A stretch of DNA of 52,619 nucleotides from CAYFQH01 sp964345215 (GTDB lineage: Bacteria; Bacillota; Clostridia; Christensenellales; Aristaeellaceae): contig CAYFQH010000009.1 of NCBI GenBank assembly GCA_964345215.1, positions 1 through 52,619 of the forward strand, read 5' to 3'. Shown one piece after another: positions 34,093 through 42,626 of the stretch. Each line of letters starts with the position of its first letter. Positions within the stretch are counted from its first letter, which is position 1. Under the pieces are notes generated by a model, which worked only from the letters and a program-made list of their open reading frames with translations, ran no database searches and was not told the origin of the DNA. Made by a program: the position numbers and the translations under genes.

Positions 34093-34923
34093 TAGATTCT
34101 TTACGTTTTGACGGTAACCGCGGGGACTAATCCCCTCTACCCGGTTAAAGCACTGAGAAAAGTAGCTGGGAGAGGAAAAACCCACGAACTGAGAAATTTG
34201 AGAAATGCTGTAGTCCGTATCCTCCAATAAAAACTTACTTTCTCTAATGCGCCGTTCAATCAGGTAATTGATGGGGGAGATGCCGTGGTCCCGTTTATAG
34301 ATGTGGGAGAGATAAAATTTATTCAAATGGGCCACTTTGGCCAGGGCATCTAAGGTAATGTCCTCTTTAAAGTGGGTGTCAATATAGCGCTTGATCTGTG
34401 CACTTTCAAGGCTGGCTTTTTCAGGGCCCCGTACGGTTAAAATCACTTCTCTGTAGCGCTGGAGTTTGGCAACTAAAACATGGAGCCAGCCGGCGGCAAT
34501 GTTTTGAGAATAAGGCTGACTCTCTTTTAGCTCATTTAAAATTTCCTGAAAATATAGATGTATATCCGCGCCCAGTTCCCCACAGGAAAAATGGCAAAAA
34601 CGGGAGTCGCTGGTGCCGGCCCCTAAAAAATCCGCTCCTTCAAGCCCTAACACAATGTATTCCATAGGGCTGCCGTTGCTGGCGGTTTCCGTATGGAGCA
34701 CATTGGGGTTGATGATGATCAAATCATTGGGCTTTACTGGGAAATTTAGCTCTTGTATTTGAAAGCTGCCCTCGCCTGAAGTAACGTAAAAAAGCTCTGT
34801 ACATTGGTGAGCGTGAGGAGCGCTGGGCCAGTCTCCTTCAAATTTAGAGGAAGAAATGTACTGTAACTGCAGTGCCGCCATGGCAAGAGAAGAAGAAGGG
34901 ACGTTATAGCGTTGATTACCCAT
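34087..34923 (-). CDS. AraC family transcriptional regulator with cupin sensor domain
   Basis: A 278-residue regulator. An N-terminal cupin-like domain (HQCTELFYVTSGEGSFQI) would bind the sugar signal; the C-terminus has the two AraC helix-turn-helix motifs, LDALAKVAHLNKFYLSHIYK and ISQISQFVGFSSPSYFSQCF. GGGAGG precedes the ATG. It diverges from the sugar ABC transporter/GH112 operon, so it is the likely activator of that operon; the ligand, perhaps galacto-N-biose or lacto-N-biose, is inferred from context. Confidence 0.93.
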   Translation of the reverse strand: MGNQRYNVPSSSLAMAALQLQYISSSKFEGDWPSAPHAHQCTELFYVTSGEGSFQIQELNFPVKPNDLIIINPNVLHTETASNGSPMEYIVLGLEGADFLGAGTSDSRFCHFSCGELGADIHLYFQEILNELKESQPYSQNIAAGWLHVLVAKLQRYREVILTVRGPEKASLESAQIKRYIDTHFKEDITLDALAKVAHLNKFYLSHIYKRDHGISPINYLIERRIRESKFLLEDTDYSISQISQFVGFSSPSYFSQCFNRVEGISPRGYRQNVKNLK

Positions 34924-35250
34924 GAAAAAAGCCTCCCGAAAAGATAAGGTATCATTAAAACTAATATATATATCTTGCCTTAATATTATAAAAAAAGCAA
35001 GTTATATGGCATAATGTTTTTTTATTAATACGGAAAGGATATAAGCAAGGGATGGAGCGTATAATAAACTGGTCTTTTTGCATAAATATTAGCAAGAAAG
35101 AAGGAAAGAGGTATAAAAAATTAAACAGCAATAAATATAAAATGATGCGCAAAAAAGAAGTTGTTATTATAAAAAGAAAAGGCCATAATAATAATCAACA
35201 GAGCAAATAAACGCTCGTCTACCCATAAAACATTATAGGAGGAATATACG
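34924..35250. promoter_or_regulatory. divergent control region between araC-type gene and sugar operon
   Basis: A very A/T-rich 327-base interval with no gene. A TATAAT at 35060-35065 on the plus strand lacks a good -35, as expected for an activator-dependent promoter, and gives a long leader. CTTGC/GCAAG arms surround another A/T-rich core near 34977-35005. An AGGAGG site lies before the binding-protein gene. Operator sites for the AraC-type protein are likely here but I cannot define them. Confidence 0.4.
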
Positions 35251-36555
35251 ATGAAGAAAATGCTATCCCTGGCCTTGGCCCTGATGATGGTGCTGGCCCT
35301 TGCCCCTTTAAGCGCTTTAGCCGAAGGTGAGCAGGTACTTAAAGTAGCAGCCATTGAAACAGCTTACGGCTCAACCCCTTGGGAAGAAGTCGCAGCTGCT
35401 TTTGAAGAAGCTGTACCTGGCGTAAAAGTAGTACTAACAACCGACAAATTACTGGAAGATGTAATTGGCCCCAGCATGAAGGCCGGGGATTTCCCCGACG
35501 TAATTCACCTGGCCACCGGCCGTGAAGCCGCTTTAACCGAAACCTTTATTAAAGACAACGCCATTGAAGACATTAGCGACCTTTCCGGCATTCAGGTTCC
35601 TGGTGAAGAGAAGACCGCCGGCGAAAAAATTGTTCCCGGCTTTACCGATACTTCTTTAACCAACCCTTATGGCGATGGAAAAACCTACCTGGCGCCCATG
35701 TTCTACAGCCCCTGCGGTTTATTTTACAACGCCGGCCTGTTTAACGAAAAGGGCTGGGCTCTGCCAACAACTTGGGACGAAATGTGGGCCCTGGGCGACG
35801 AAGCCGCCAAGGAAGATATTGCCCTGTTCGCCTATCCCACCACCGGTTACTTCGACGCTTTCTTCTATGCCTTAATGTTTGAAGTGGGCGGCCCCGAGTT
35901 CTTTGAAAAAGCAACACACTATGAAGAAGGCATTTGGGAAACCGAAGAAGCAAATAAAGCCTTTGATATCGTTGCAAAACTGGCCACCTATACCGAAAAA
36001 ACCGTTCCTGCCAATGCAAATGATACCAACTTCCAAAAGAACCAACAGCTCATTTTAGACAACAAAGCATTGTTTATGCCTAACGGAAACTGGGTGATTG
36101 GCGAAATGGCCGATGCTCCCCGTGCTGAAGGCTTTGAATGGGGCTTTATGGCCCTGCCTGCTGTAGAAGAAGGCGGCGACCGCTACAGTTACACCTGGTT
36201 TGAGCAGGCTTGGATTCCCGCTGGGGCAACCAATAAAGACCTGGCAAAGCAATTCTTAGCTTTCTTATACAGCGATAAAGCGGTTGAAATTTTTGCAAAA
36301 GCCGGTGCTATTCAGCCTGTAGTAGGCGTTGGCGAAACTTTAACCGGTGACATGCAGGTTTACTTTAGCATTTATGACCAAGGGGCCAAAGCTGCCATGG
36401 GAGAATTTGCAGCCACCGATCCGGTAGAAGGCATTAACAACAGAGCCGTTTGGTTCGATCCGGTAAACAGCCTTGTATCTGGCGACAAAACCCAGGAAGA
36501 ATGGGTAAATGGCATTATTGATGCGAGCAACCAATTGCGCGAAGCCTTAAAATAA
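35251..36555 (+). CDS. sugar ABC transporter substrate-binding protein (family 1, NgcE-like)
   Basis: Captures an oligosaccharide outside the membrane for the two permeases downstream. It has a classical signal peptide (MKKMLSLALALMMVLALAPL) with a predicted cut after ALA near residue 24, then a family 1 solute-binding fold of 434 residues. The conserved stretch GDGKTYLAPMFYSPCGLFYN is typical of carbohydrate-binding members near amino-sugar systems. Unusually, there is no lipobox cysteine, so it would be released or held another way. It is followed by a strong terminator, then the permease genes. Confidence 0.92.
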   Translation: MKKMLSLALALMMVLALAPLSALAEGEQVLKVAAIETAYGSTPWEEVAAAFEEAVPGVKVVLTTDKLLEDVIGPSMKAGDFPDVIHLATGREAALTETFIKDNAIEDISDLSGIQVPGEEKTAGEKIVPGFTDTSLTNPYGDGKTYLAPMFYSPCGLFYNAGLFNEKGWALPTTWDEMWALGDEAAKEDIALFAYPTTGYFDAFFYALMFEVGGPEFFEKATHYEEGIWETEEANKAFDIVAKLATYTEKTVPANANDTNFQKNQQLILDNKALFMPNGNWVIGEMADAPRAEGFEWGFMALPAVEEGGDRYSYTWFEQAWIPAGATNKDLAKQFLAFLYSDKAVEIFAKAGAIQPVVGVGETLTGDMQVYFSIYDQGAKAAMGEFAATDPVEGINNRAVWFDPVNSLVSGDKTQEEWVNGIIDASNQLREALK

Positions 36556-36593
36556 GTTCCTACAGCCTGTTACATCAACAGTTCTATACCTTA

Positions 36594-36628
36594 GGGGCGG
36601 CGGCATGAATGCCCGCCGCCCCTTTTTT
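36594..36628 (+). terminator. intra-operon terminator between binding protein and permease
   Basis: GGGGCGGCGG pairs perfectly with CCGCCGCCCC, followed by TTTTTT. Partial read-through would give much more binding protein than permease. The ATG at 36605 lies in its loop and is not a credible start. Confidence 0.9.
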
Positions 36629-36643
36629 AAAAGGGGCGATTCA

Positions 36644-37534
36644 GTGAATAAGCAAAAAGGGCGCAGCAGGTTTATTTTTTTCTGCCTGGCACCGGCAGTG
36701 GTTTTGTTTACCATTTTTATGCTATACCCAACCGTAAATGTTTTCCGCATGTCTTTATACAAATGGGGGGGCTATAGCCCAAATAAAGAATTTGTAGGCT
36801 TGAGTAACTTTGTAAAGCTTTTTGCAGACAAAAACTTTTTACGGTCTTTTCAAAACACAGTTCTGCTTATTATTTTGGTAACCATTGTTACTCTAGGCAT
36901 GGCCTTGTTTTTTGCAGCTGTTCTTACAAGGGAAAAAATCAAGGGACAAAGCTTTTTTAGAATTGTTTTCTATATTCCCAACATTCTTTCCATGGTGATT
37001 ATTGCGGCCATTTTTTCGGCTATTTATGATCCGAGCCGAGGGCTGCTGAACTCTGTGATTGCTCTGTTTAACCCTAAGGCCCAGCCTGTTTACTGGCTGG
37101 GGGATCAAAAGATTGTTATTTATTCCATCTTAATTGCCATGATCTGGCAGGCGGTGGGCTATTATATGGTTATGTACATGTCCAGTATGTCTTCCGTGCC
37201 CGAAAGCTTGTACGAATCGGCCAACTTAGAAGGGGCCAGCCGTACAAAGCAGTTTTTTCAAATTACCATTCCCCTAATATGGACAAACATCCGCACCACC
37301 CTTACTTTTTTTATCATCAGTTCCATCAACATGGCCTTTTTATTAGTAAAGGCTATGACAAATGGGGGGCCCGATGGCTCAACCGAAGTATTTTTAAGCT
37401 ATATGTACAAACAAGCTTACACCAACTCAAGCTATGGCTACGGCATGGCTATTGGCGTGGTTGTGTTTGTGTTCTCCTTTGCCTTATCGGCGATTGTTAA
37501 TGCCATTACCAAACGGGAAACATTAGAGTTTTAG
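36644..37534 (+). CDS. carbohydrate ABC transporter permease (MalF/UgpA type)
   Basis: A membrane subunit of the sugar importer. Six membrane helices; the EAA loop for ATPase contact reads PESLYESANLEGASRTKQFFQ. GTG 36644 is chosen, giving 296 residues, because AAGGGG lies 7 bases upstream and the in-frame ATG 36605 is inside the terminator hairpin. The stop is 10 bases before the second permease. Confidence 0.92.
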   Translation: MNKQKGRSRFIFFCLAPAVVLFTIFMLYPTVNVFRMSLYKWGGYSPNKEFVGLSNFVKLFADKNFLRSFQNTVLLIILVTIVTLGMALFFAAVLTREKIKGQSFFRIVFYIPNILSMVIIAAIFSAIYDPSRGLLNSVIALFNPKAQPVYWLGDQKIVIYSILIAMIWQAVGYYMVMYMSSMSSVPESLYESANLEGASRTKQFFQITIPLIWTNIRTTLTFFIISSINMAFLLVKAMTNGGPDGSTEVFLSYMYKQAYTNSSYGYGMAIGVVVFVFSFALSAIVNAITKRETLEF

Positions 37535-37544
37535 GAGGGATTAA

Positions 37545-38447
37545 ATGAAAGCAGTTCAAACACCAAAACACCATTTTTCGGTTAAAGACGTTTTCTTTAA
37601 GACCCTCATTTATTTGGCCCTCATTGTGCTGGCTGTGTGTATTATTGTGCCGGTAGGCTGGGTATTTATGGCCAGCGTAAAAGAAAACACCGAGTTTTAC
37701 GGCAGCCCCTGGGCCCTGCCTAAAGGCTTATACTTTCAAAACTTTGCTGATGCCTGGACAACGGCAAAAATGGGCGATTATTTTTTAAATTCCATTATTG
37801 TAACGGTGGTCGCTCTGGGAATTTTGTTGGTTGTGGCCCTGCCCGCCGCATACGTTTTAGCCCGCTACCGTTTTAAAGCCCGGGGCTTTTTTAACACCTT
37901 GTTTATGGCTGGGCTTTTTATTAATGTAAACTATATCGTGGTACCCATCTTTTTAATGTTGGTTGATGCAGATGCAGCCTTGAAACAACTGTTTAACCGG
38001 GGCTTTTTTATTAACAATATTTTTGTGCTGGCCTTGGTTTATGCCTCTACCGCGCTGCCCTTTACGATTTACTTGTTAAGCAGCTACTTTGCCACTTTGC
38101 CTAGGGATTTTGAGGAGGCCGCCTCGGTCGACGGGGCAGGCTACACCAAAACCATGGTACGCATTATGATGCCTATGGCAAAGCCCAGCATTATCACCGT
38201 TATTTTATTCAATTTCCTTTCCTTCTGGAACGAGTACATTATATCTATGACGCTGCTGATTGATCCAAAAGGGGCTCGAACCTTGCCCGTTGGGCTGATG
38301 AATTTAATGAAGGCTCAAAACGCCAAGGCGGAGTACGGGCAGATGTATGCAGGGTTGGTTCTGGTGATGCTGCCTACACTGATTTTATACATGTTGGTTC
38401 AAAAAAAGCTAACCCAGGGAATGACCGTTGGCGGTATTAAAGGGTAG
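37545..38447 (+). CDS. carbohydrate ABC transporter permease (MalG type)
   Basis: The second membrane subunit. Six helices with the EAA loop PRDFEEAASVDGAGYTKTMV. Length 300 is normal. AGGAGG before the ATG. No ATP-binding subunit follows, so a shared MsmK/UgpC-type ATPase encoded elsewhere is implied, as known for many Firmicute sugar importers. Confidence 0.93.
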   Translation: MKAVQTPKHHFSVKDVFFKTLIYLALIVLAVCIIVPVGWVFMASVKENTEFYGSPWALPKGLYFQNFADAWTTAKMGDYFLNSIIVTVVALGILLVVALPAAYVLARYRFKARGFFNTLFMAGLFINVNYIVVPIFLMLVDADAALKQLFNRGFFINNIFVLALVYASTALPFTIYLLSSYFATLPRDFEEAASVDGAGYTKTMVRIMMPMAKPSIITVILFNFLSFWNEYIISMTLLIDPKGARTLPVGLMNLMKAQNAKAEYGQMYAGLVLVMLPTLILYMLVQKKLTQGMTVGGIKG

Positions 38448-38461
38448 ATAAGGAGGGCCTT

Positions 38462-38692
38462 ATGAACAGTTACGTAAGACAAAAAATAAAAGTCATCGCC
38501 GGTATATTGGTTTTGGCCTTGTGCCTGGCCTTGGTGGTCATTGGCCAAAGAACTGTAAGCTATCCTTCTTTGGGGCTGATGCTTCTTGGCCTTGGGGGCA
38601 TGTTGGTGCTGCTGTATTTATACAATCGCTCCTATACAAAGGCAAAAAACCCCTATACTGAAAATGAGCATGAAAAGGCGGAGGGAAAATGA
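38462..38692 (+). CDS. small two-helix membrane protein of the GH112 operon (DUF6903-like)
   Basis: A 76-residue protein with two membrane helices (IAGILVLALCLALVVIG and LGLMLLGLGGMLVLLYLY) joined by a short tight loop, and a charged tail on the side of the N-terminus. It appears to match a small family seen next to sugar ABC permeases in Clostridia (I believe DUF6903), without known function. AAGGAGG lies upstream of its ATG, and its stop overlaps the GH112 start by 4 bases, showing tight coupling. Confidence 0.75.
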   Translation: MNSYVRQKIKVIAGILVLALCLALVVIGQRTVSYPSLGLMLLGLGGMLVLLYLYNRSYTKAKNPYTENEHEKAEGK

Positions 38693-40863
38693 AAGAGATC
38701 AAAAAGGGAAGATTGACCATACCCACAGACCTTGATATTGTGCCCCAAACTTTGGAAATCCTTGAAAAATGGGGGGGCGATGCCTTGCGGGATGCCGACG
38801 GAACCCAGTTTCCCAAAGCGCTTGAAAAGGCTGATGCTAAAATATATGCCACTTACTATACCACGCGTAAAGACAATGCCTGGGCAAAAGCCAACCCGGA
38901 TGAAGTACAGCAGTGCTATATTATGACGGGATTTTATATGGCAAAGGAGCAGCAACTGCATATTCCCTTGATGCAGGGTATTTCGCCTGAACTTATGCAG
39001 CCCAATACCCACGATGATATTACCCGCTGGTGGGAAGTGATTGACCGTACAACGGGCAATGTGGTTAAGCCCAGCAAGTGGAGTTATGACGAGGAAACGG
39101 GAGAGGTGGTTATACAAAAGGCCACCCCTTACCACGAGTATACCGTTAGCTTTTTGGCTTACCTTATTTGGGACCCTGTGCACATGTACAACGCCGTAAT
39201 AAATGACTGGCAGGACTTTGAGCACCAAATTACCTTTGATGTACGCCAGCCCAAAACAAAAGAATTTTCAAAAAAGCGTCTGCGCGATTTTTTAGCCAAT
39301 CATCCCCACGTGGACGTGGTACGCTTTACCACCTTCTTTCATCAGTTTACCCTGGTTTTTGACGAGCTGAAGCGAGAAAAGTATGTAGACTGGTATGGCT
39401 ATTCTGCTTCTGTCAGCCCTTATATCCTAGAGCAGTTTGAGCAGGAAGTGGGTTATCCCTTCAGGGCCGAATACATTATTGACCAGGGTTATTACAACAA
39501 CCAATACCGGATTCCCTCTAAAGAATATAAGGACTTTATGGCCTTTCAGCGCCGGGAAGTGGCGGCCTTGGCAAAAGAACTGGTAGATATTGTGCACGAG
39601 CAGGGCAGGGAAGCCATGATGTTTTTGGGTGATCACTTTATTGGCACCGAGCCTTTTATGGACGAGTTTAAATCCATTGGCCTGGATGCAGTGGTGGGCA
39701 GTGTGGGCAATGGCAGTACCCTGCGCTTAATCAGCGACATTTCCAGCGTAAAATATACCGAAGGCAGGTTTTTGCCTTATTTTTTCCCGGATACTTTTCA
39801 CCCAGGCGGCAACCCTGTAAAAGAGGCCAAAGAGAATTGGGTTACCGCCCGCCGGGCTATTTTACGAAAACCCATCGACCGGATTGGTTATGGGGGCTAT
39901 TTAAAACTGGCCCTTGATTTTCCGGATTTTGTTGATTATATTGCCCAGGTGGCCGATGAGTTTAGAACCCTTTATGACAACATTCGCGGCACAACCCCCT
40001 ACTGTTTTAAACGGGTGGCGGTGCTCAACTGCTGGGGTAAAATGCGCAGCTGGGGATGCCACATGGTGCACCATGCCCTGTATCAAAAGCAAAACTATAG
40101 TTATGCAGGCATTATTGAAGCCCTTTCCGGTGCCCCGTATGATGTATCCTTCATTAGTTTTGACGATATTTTAACCTCACCGCAAATCCTTGACCAGGTA
40201 GATGTAATTCTTCTTGTTGGCGATGGCGATACGGCACATACCGGCGGGGCATATTGGCAAAACCCTCAAATGGTAGAGGCGATTCGCTCCTTTGTTTACC
40301 GGGGAGGCGGCTTTATTGGCGTAGGGGAGCCTGGGGGGCACCAGTGGCAAGGCCATTACCTGCAGCTGGCCAACATGATGGGGGTTGAAAAAGAAACAGG
40401 TTTTACCTTGGGCTATGATAAGTACAACTGGGAAGAGCAGAATCACTTTATTATTGAGGATGTTATAGGAGGTCGGGATGCTATTGACTTTGGGGAAGGG
40501 GCAAAAAACATATACGCCCTGCCTCAGGCAAAGGTTATTGTGAACCGGGATCAACAGGTGCAGCTTGCCGTAAACGAAGCGGGCGAAGGACGTTGTGTTT
40601 ATATTGGCGGCCTTCCCTACAGCTTTGAAAACGCAAGGCTTTTGCATCGGGCCATTTTATGGGCCTCCCATGGGGAAGATCTGTTATACACTTGGTTTAG
40701 TACCAACCCCAATGTAGAAGTACATGCCTTTGTAGAAAACAAAAAGTATTGTGTGGTTAACAATACCTACCAGCCCCAAAGCACGATGGTATACCGGGGC
40801 AATGCAGCGGGTTTCCCCTTGGAACTGGCGGCAAACGAAATAAAGTGGTACGAGATTGTATAA
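38689..40863 (+). CDS. gnpA: 1,3-beta-galactosyl-N-acetylhexosamine phosphorylase (GH112)
   Basis: Phosphorolyses beta-1,3-galactosyl-HexNAc disaccharides from mucin or milk glycans to galactose 1-phosphate and the free hexosamine. The N-terminus (RLTIPTDLDIVPQTLEILEK then GDALRDADGTQFP) is diagnostic of GH112. D315 in GDHFIGTEPF is the likely general acid. A (beta/alpha)8 barrel is followed by a glutamine-amidotransferase-like domain and a small beta domain; 724 residues is normal. Galactosyl-rhamnose phosphorylase is the other known GH112 activity and cannot be excluded. Cytoplasmic, last gene of the ABC operon. Confidence 0.92.
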   Translation: MKEIKKGRLTIPTDLDIVPQTLEILEKWGGDALRDADGTQFPKALEKADAKIYATYYTTRKDNAWAKANPDEVQQCYIMTGFYMAKEQQLHIPLMQGISPELMQPNTHDDITRWWEVIDRTTGNVVKPSKWSYDEETGEVVIQKATPYHEYTVSFLAYLIWDPVHMYNAVINDWQDFEHQITFDVRQPKTKEFSKKRLRDFLANHPHVDVVRFTTFFHQFTLVFDELKREKYVDWYGYSASVSPYILEQFEQEVGYPFRAEYIIDQGYYNNQYRIPSKEYKDFMAFQRREVAALAKELVDIVHEQGREAMMFLGDHFIGTEPFMDEFKSIGLDAVVGSVGNGSTLRLISDISSVKYTEGRFLPYFFPDTFHPGGNPVKEAKENWVTARRAILRKPIDRIGYGGYLKLALDFPDFVDYIAQVADEFRTLYDNIRGTTPYCFKRVAVLNCWGKMRSWGCHMVHHALYQKQNYSYAGIIEALSGAPYDVSFISFDDILTSPQILDQVDVILLVGDGDTAHTGGAYWQNPQMVEAIRSFVYRGGGFIGVGEPGGHQWQGHYLQLANMMGVEKETGFTLGYDKYNWEEQNHFIIEDVIGGRDAIDFGEGAKNIYALPQAKVIVNRDQQVQLAVNEAGEGRCVYIGGLPYSFENARLLHRAILWASHGEDLLYTWFSTNPNVEVHAFVENKKYCVVNNTYQPQSTMVYRGNAAGFPLELAANEIKWYEIV

Positions 40864-40866
40864 AAA

Positions 40867-40909
40867 AATACAGGCGGCCTGTGCTATTGGTGCACAGGCC
40901 GCCTGTATT
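40867..40909. terminator. strong terminator between GH112 and the unknown gene
   Basis: An 18-bp perfect stem, AATACAGGCGGCCTGTGC with its complement, around a 7-base loop. The T-run lies on the minus-strand side, so it serves mainly the unknown gene and probably both. Confidence 0.92.
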
Positions 40910-40970
40910 CTAATCATTCATGGTAATAAAAACGCGAATACCAACAGGTGCTAGAGGGCCAATGGCTATT

Positions 40971-41981
40971 TTACCGATGGGTTTCAAACTGATGAAAAAT
41001 ATGCGCCTCATCGTAGCAGGTGATGGGGCCATTAGGCTTATTTTGGCTGTAATGAGCAATTTTAAGCCTTGGAATATTGTTGGGCTGAAGGATCCAGGCG
41101 AAGCAAATATCCCCCCGATACAGCTCCATTTGGCCTGTGCCGTCGCCCCAGGGGCTGGGGCTGCCTTGATGGGGGTAAAGGGTTAGCTCTTTCATAACGG
41201 CTTTTAGGAAAGAGCCGTCAGCAATGTCTGCTCCTATAGGATTTTTAGGGTCGGGGGGATTCAGCACCCTTGGCACCAGGGACATAAAGCGTTTACACCG
41301 CCATTTGGCATGGTCTGCCTCCCTTTTAAACAGGCTGCCGGCAGGCCCCTCGTACACAATGCGGGCAAATTCATTGCCGCCGGTGGTCAGGTTGTAAAAG
41401 GACCCTGCCACCCGGTCAATTTCTTCATTTTTGGCACAAAGGCTATATTCTATTTTTATTTTGCTGCCAGGAGGAATGGGGTTTTCCTCGCCAAAGCCAA
41501 AGCTTTCTTCAGTGGGCGCCAGGGTGTCGCCTGCTAGTGTAGGGGCCCAGCTCATCACAAACCAGCCAGGCCCCCCTGTTAAGCCCCTGCCCGTATAGTT
41601 GCCAAGGCCTATGTCGGCCATTTGCACCAATGTACCTTCGGTAACCATGGAAAGGCAAATATATGCTCTACGCATGTTATTTGCTGTGTTCACCTGGGTA
41701 TTGGCTAAATCAATAACACAGCTTTGCTTTATGTAACGGCTGTTATATTCGCCCTCTACATAATAATGGGCTCCGGCGTTAGGCTCAATCAAGGGTCGAA
41801 TGTGACTGTTAAAGGGTAGGGAGTCATAGGTGTCATCCCTTTGTGAGCGCAGAATATAAGTCGATACCGAAGTATTTTTCAACTGGGGAAAGGCAGATAT
41901 ATTAGCTACGTTATCAATGGTATTCCCTTGGGTTAAGTTGCTTGAAACAATGGCTTCGTGGGGAATGAAAGAAAAGGGCAT
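40971..41981 (-). CDS. protein of unknown function, 336 residues
   Basis: I do not recognise this protein. ATG 41981 has AGGTG 6 bases before it and a promoter at good distance. There is no signal peptide or membrane helix. The composition is that of a beta-rich globular protein, with many Asn, Gly, Pro and aromatic residues; notable stretches are GNYTGRGLTGGPGWFVMSW (middle) and SPWGDGTGQMELYRGDICF (late). It is convergent with the GH112 operon and sits at the edge of an accessory stretch with phage remnants, so acquisition by transfer is possible. A carbohydrate-binding or phage-structural role is only a guess. Confidence 0.8.
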   Translation of the reverse strand: MPFSFIPHEAIVSSNLTQGNTIDNVANISAFPQLKNTSVSTYILRSQRDDTYDSLPFNSHIRPLIEPNAGAHYYVEGEYNSRYIKQSCVIDLANTQVNTANNMRRAYICLSMVTEGTLVQMADIGLGNYTGRGLTGGPGWFVMSWAPTLAGDTLAPTEESFGFGEENPIPPGSKIKIEYSLCAKNEEIDRVAGSFYNLTTGGNEFARIVYEGPAGSLFKREADHAKWRCKRFMSLVPRVLNPPDPKNPIGADIADGSFLKAVMKELTLYPHQGSPSPWGDGTGQMELYRGDICFAWILQPNNIPRLKIAHYSQNKPNGPITCYDEAHIFHQFETHR

Positions 41982-42016
41982 ATTGTTCACCTGCCTATTG
42001 ATATTTTATTGCCCTT

Positions 42017-42045
42017 AGTATACAGGCCGAAGGGAAAAAGGGCAA
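42017..42045 (-). promoter_or_regulatory. promoter of the unknown 336-residue gene
   Basis: Minus strand: TTGCCC (42040-42045), 17 bases, TATACT (42017-42022), 35 bases before the ATG. Confidence 0.65.
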
Positions 42046-42356
42046 GAAAGGGAGTAGGGCTCAATGAATCAGGGCTTTAAAAAGCTGAGAAAGTTTGTTT
42101 GATAAGGCAAAAATAAAGGCAATGATAAGGTTAACACCGCGCAAGTTGGATACAATGGATGGTCGTTCTTTTTACGTAAAACATCGTTTAAAATACTTGA
42201 AACAGCAAAATTATTTCTGTGCTTTTTTCCTTGGTTTTCGAGAAAAGTCTTTGCCCTTTCAGCGCCTCCTCTATCGTGGGGCATTTCCTAAGCCGTTTTT
42301 GCTTAAAGGGCGTAGAAGACCGGGCCGCTGTTATTTTTTACAAATGCAAGTCATTT
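42046..42356. other. gene-poor stretch
   Basis: No convincing gene. Frames of up to 98 codons exist but lack ribosome binding sites and recognisable sequence. It may be the decayed remains of something lost. Confidence 0.5.
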
Positions 42357-42626
42357 TGTGCTATACTGAGTGTATAAGCCCCTGCCGGTAAAAAGGCAGT
42401 TACTCTATTTATACGAATAAAGTTTCATATATCCTGTATCATAAAGGGGCGTTGTTTTGGCATGGTTTTACAAAATAGGGGGCGGATCCTTAAGGAAGAG
42501 TTGTATCATTTTGCCTGAAAGCAGACTTTACCAGTATGGCCAAATGGCTGTTTTACCTCCCTTACCTTTATTGATGGGCAACCAATGTTAAAACAAACAT
42601 AATAAAAGATACGGGAGGTTTTTATT
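42357..42626 (+). promoter_or_regulatory. promoter and long, possibly structured leader of the DUF2798 gene
   Basis: An extended -10, TGCTATACT, lies at about 42358-42366, some 260 bases before the start. The leader can form a closed unit: GCCCCT near 42379 with AGGGGC near 42447, enclosing a CTGCC/GGCAG hairpin and a TTTAT/ATAAA hairpin. A TTTTG/CAAAA and a GCC-AAAT-GGC hairpin follow. No known riboswitch consensus was recognised and no terminator is apparent. Confidence 0.35.

Noticed and set aside
36605..36643. ATG 36605 as start of the first permease
   Set aside because: It lies in the loop of a strong terminator hairpin; GTG 36644 has a proper ribosome binding site.
38653..39228. 191-codon minus-strand frame opposite the GH112 gene
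   Set aside because: Shadow of conserved GH112 coding sequence; the reverse frame has no family character.
40177..40647. 156-codon minus-strand frame opposite the end of the GH112 gene
   Set aside because: Same reason; lies wholly within a clear gene.
42069..42391. Frames of 71 and 98 codons in the gene-poor stretch
   Set aside because: No ribosome binding site, odd composition, and they overlap each other on opposite strands.
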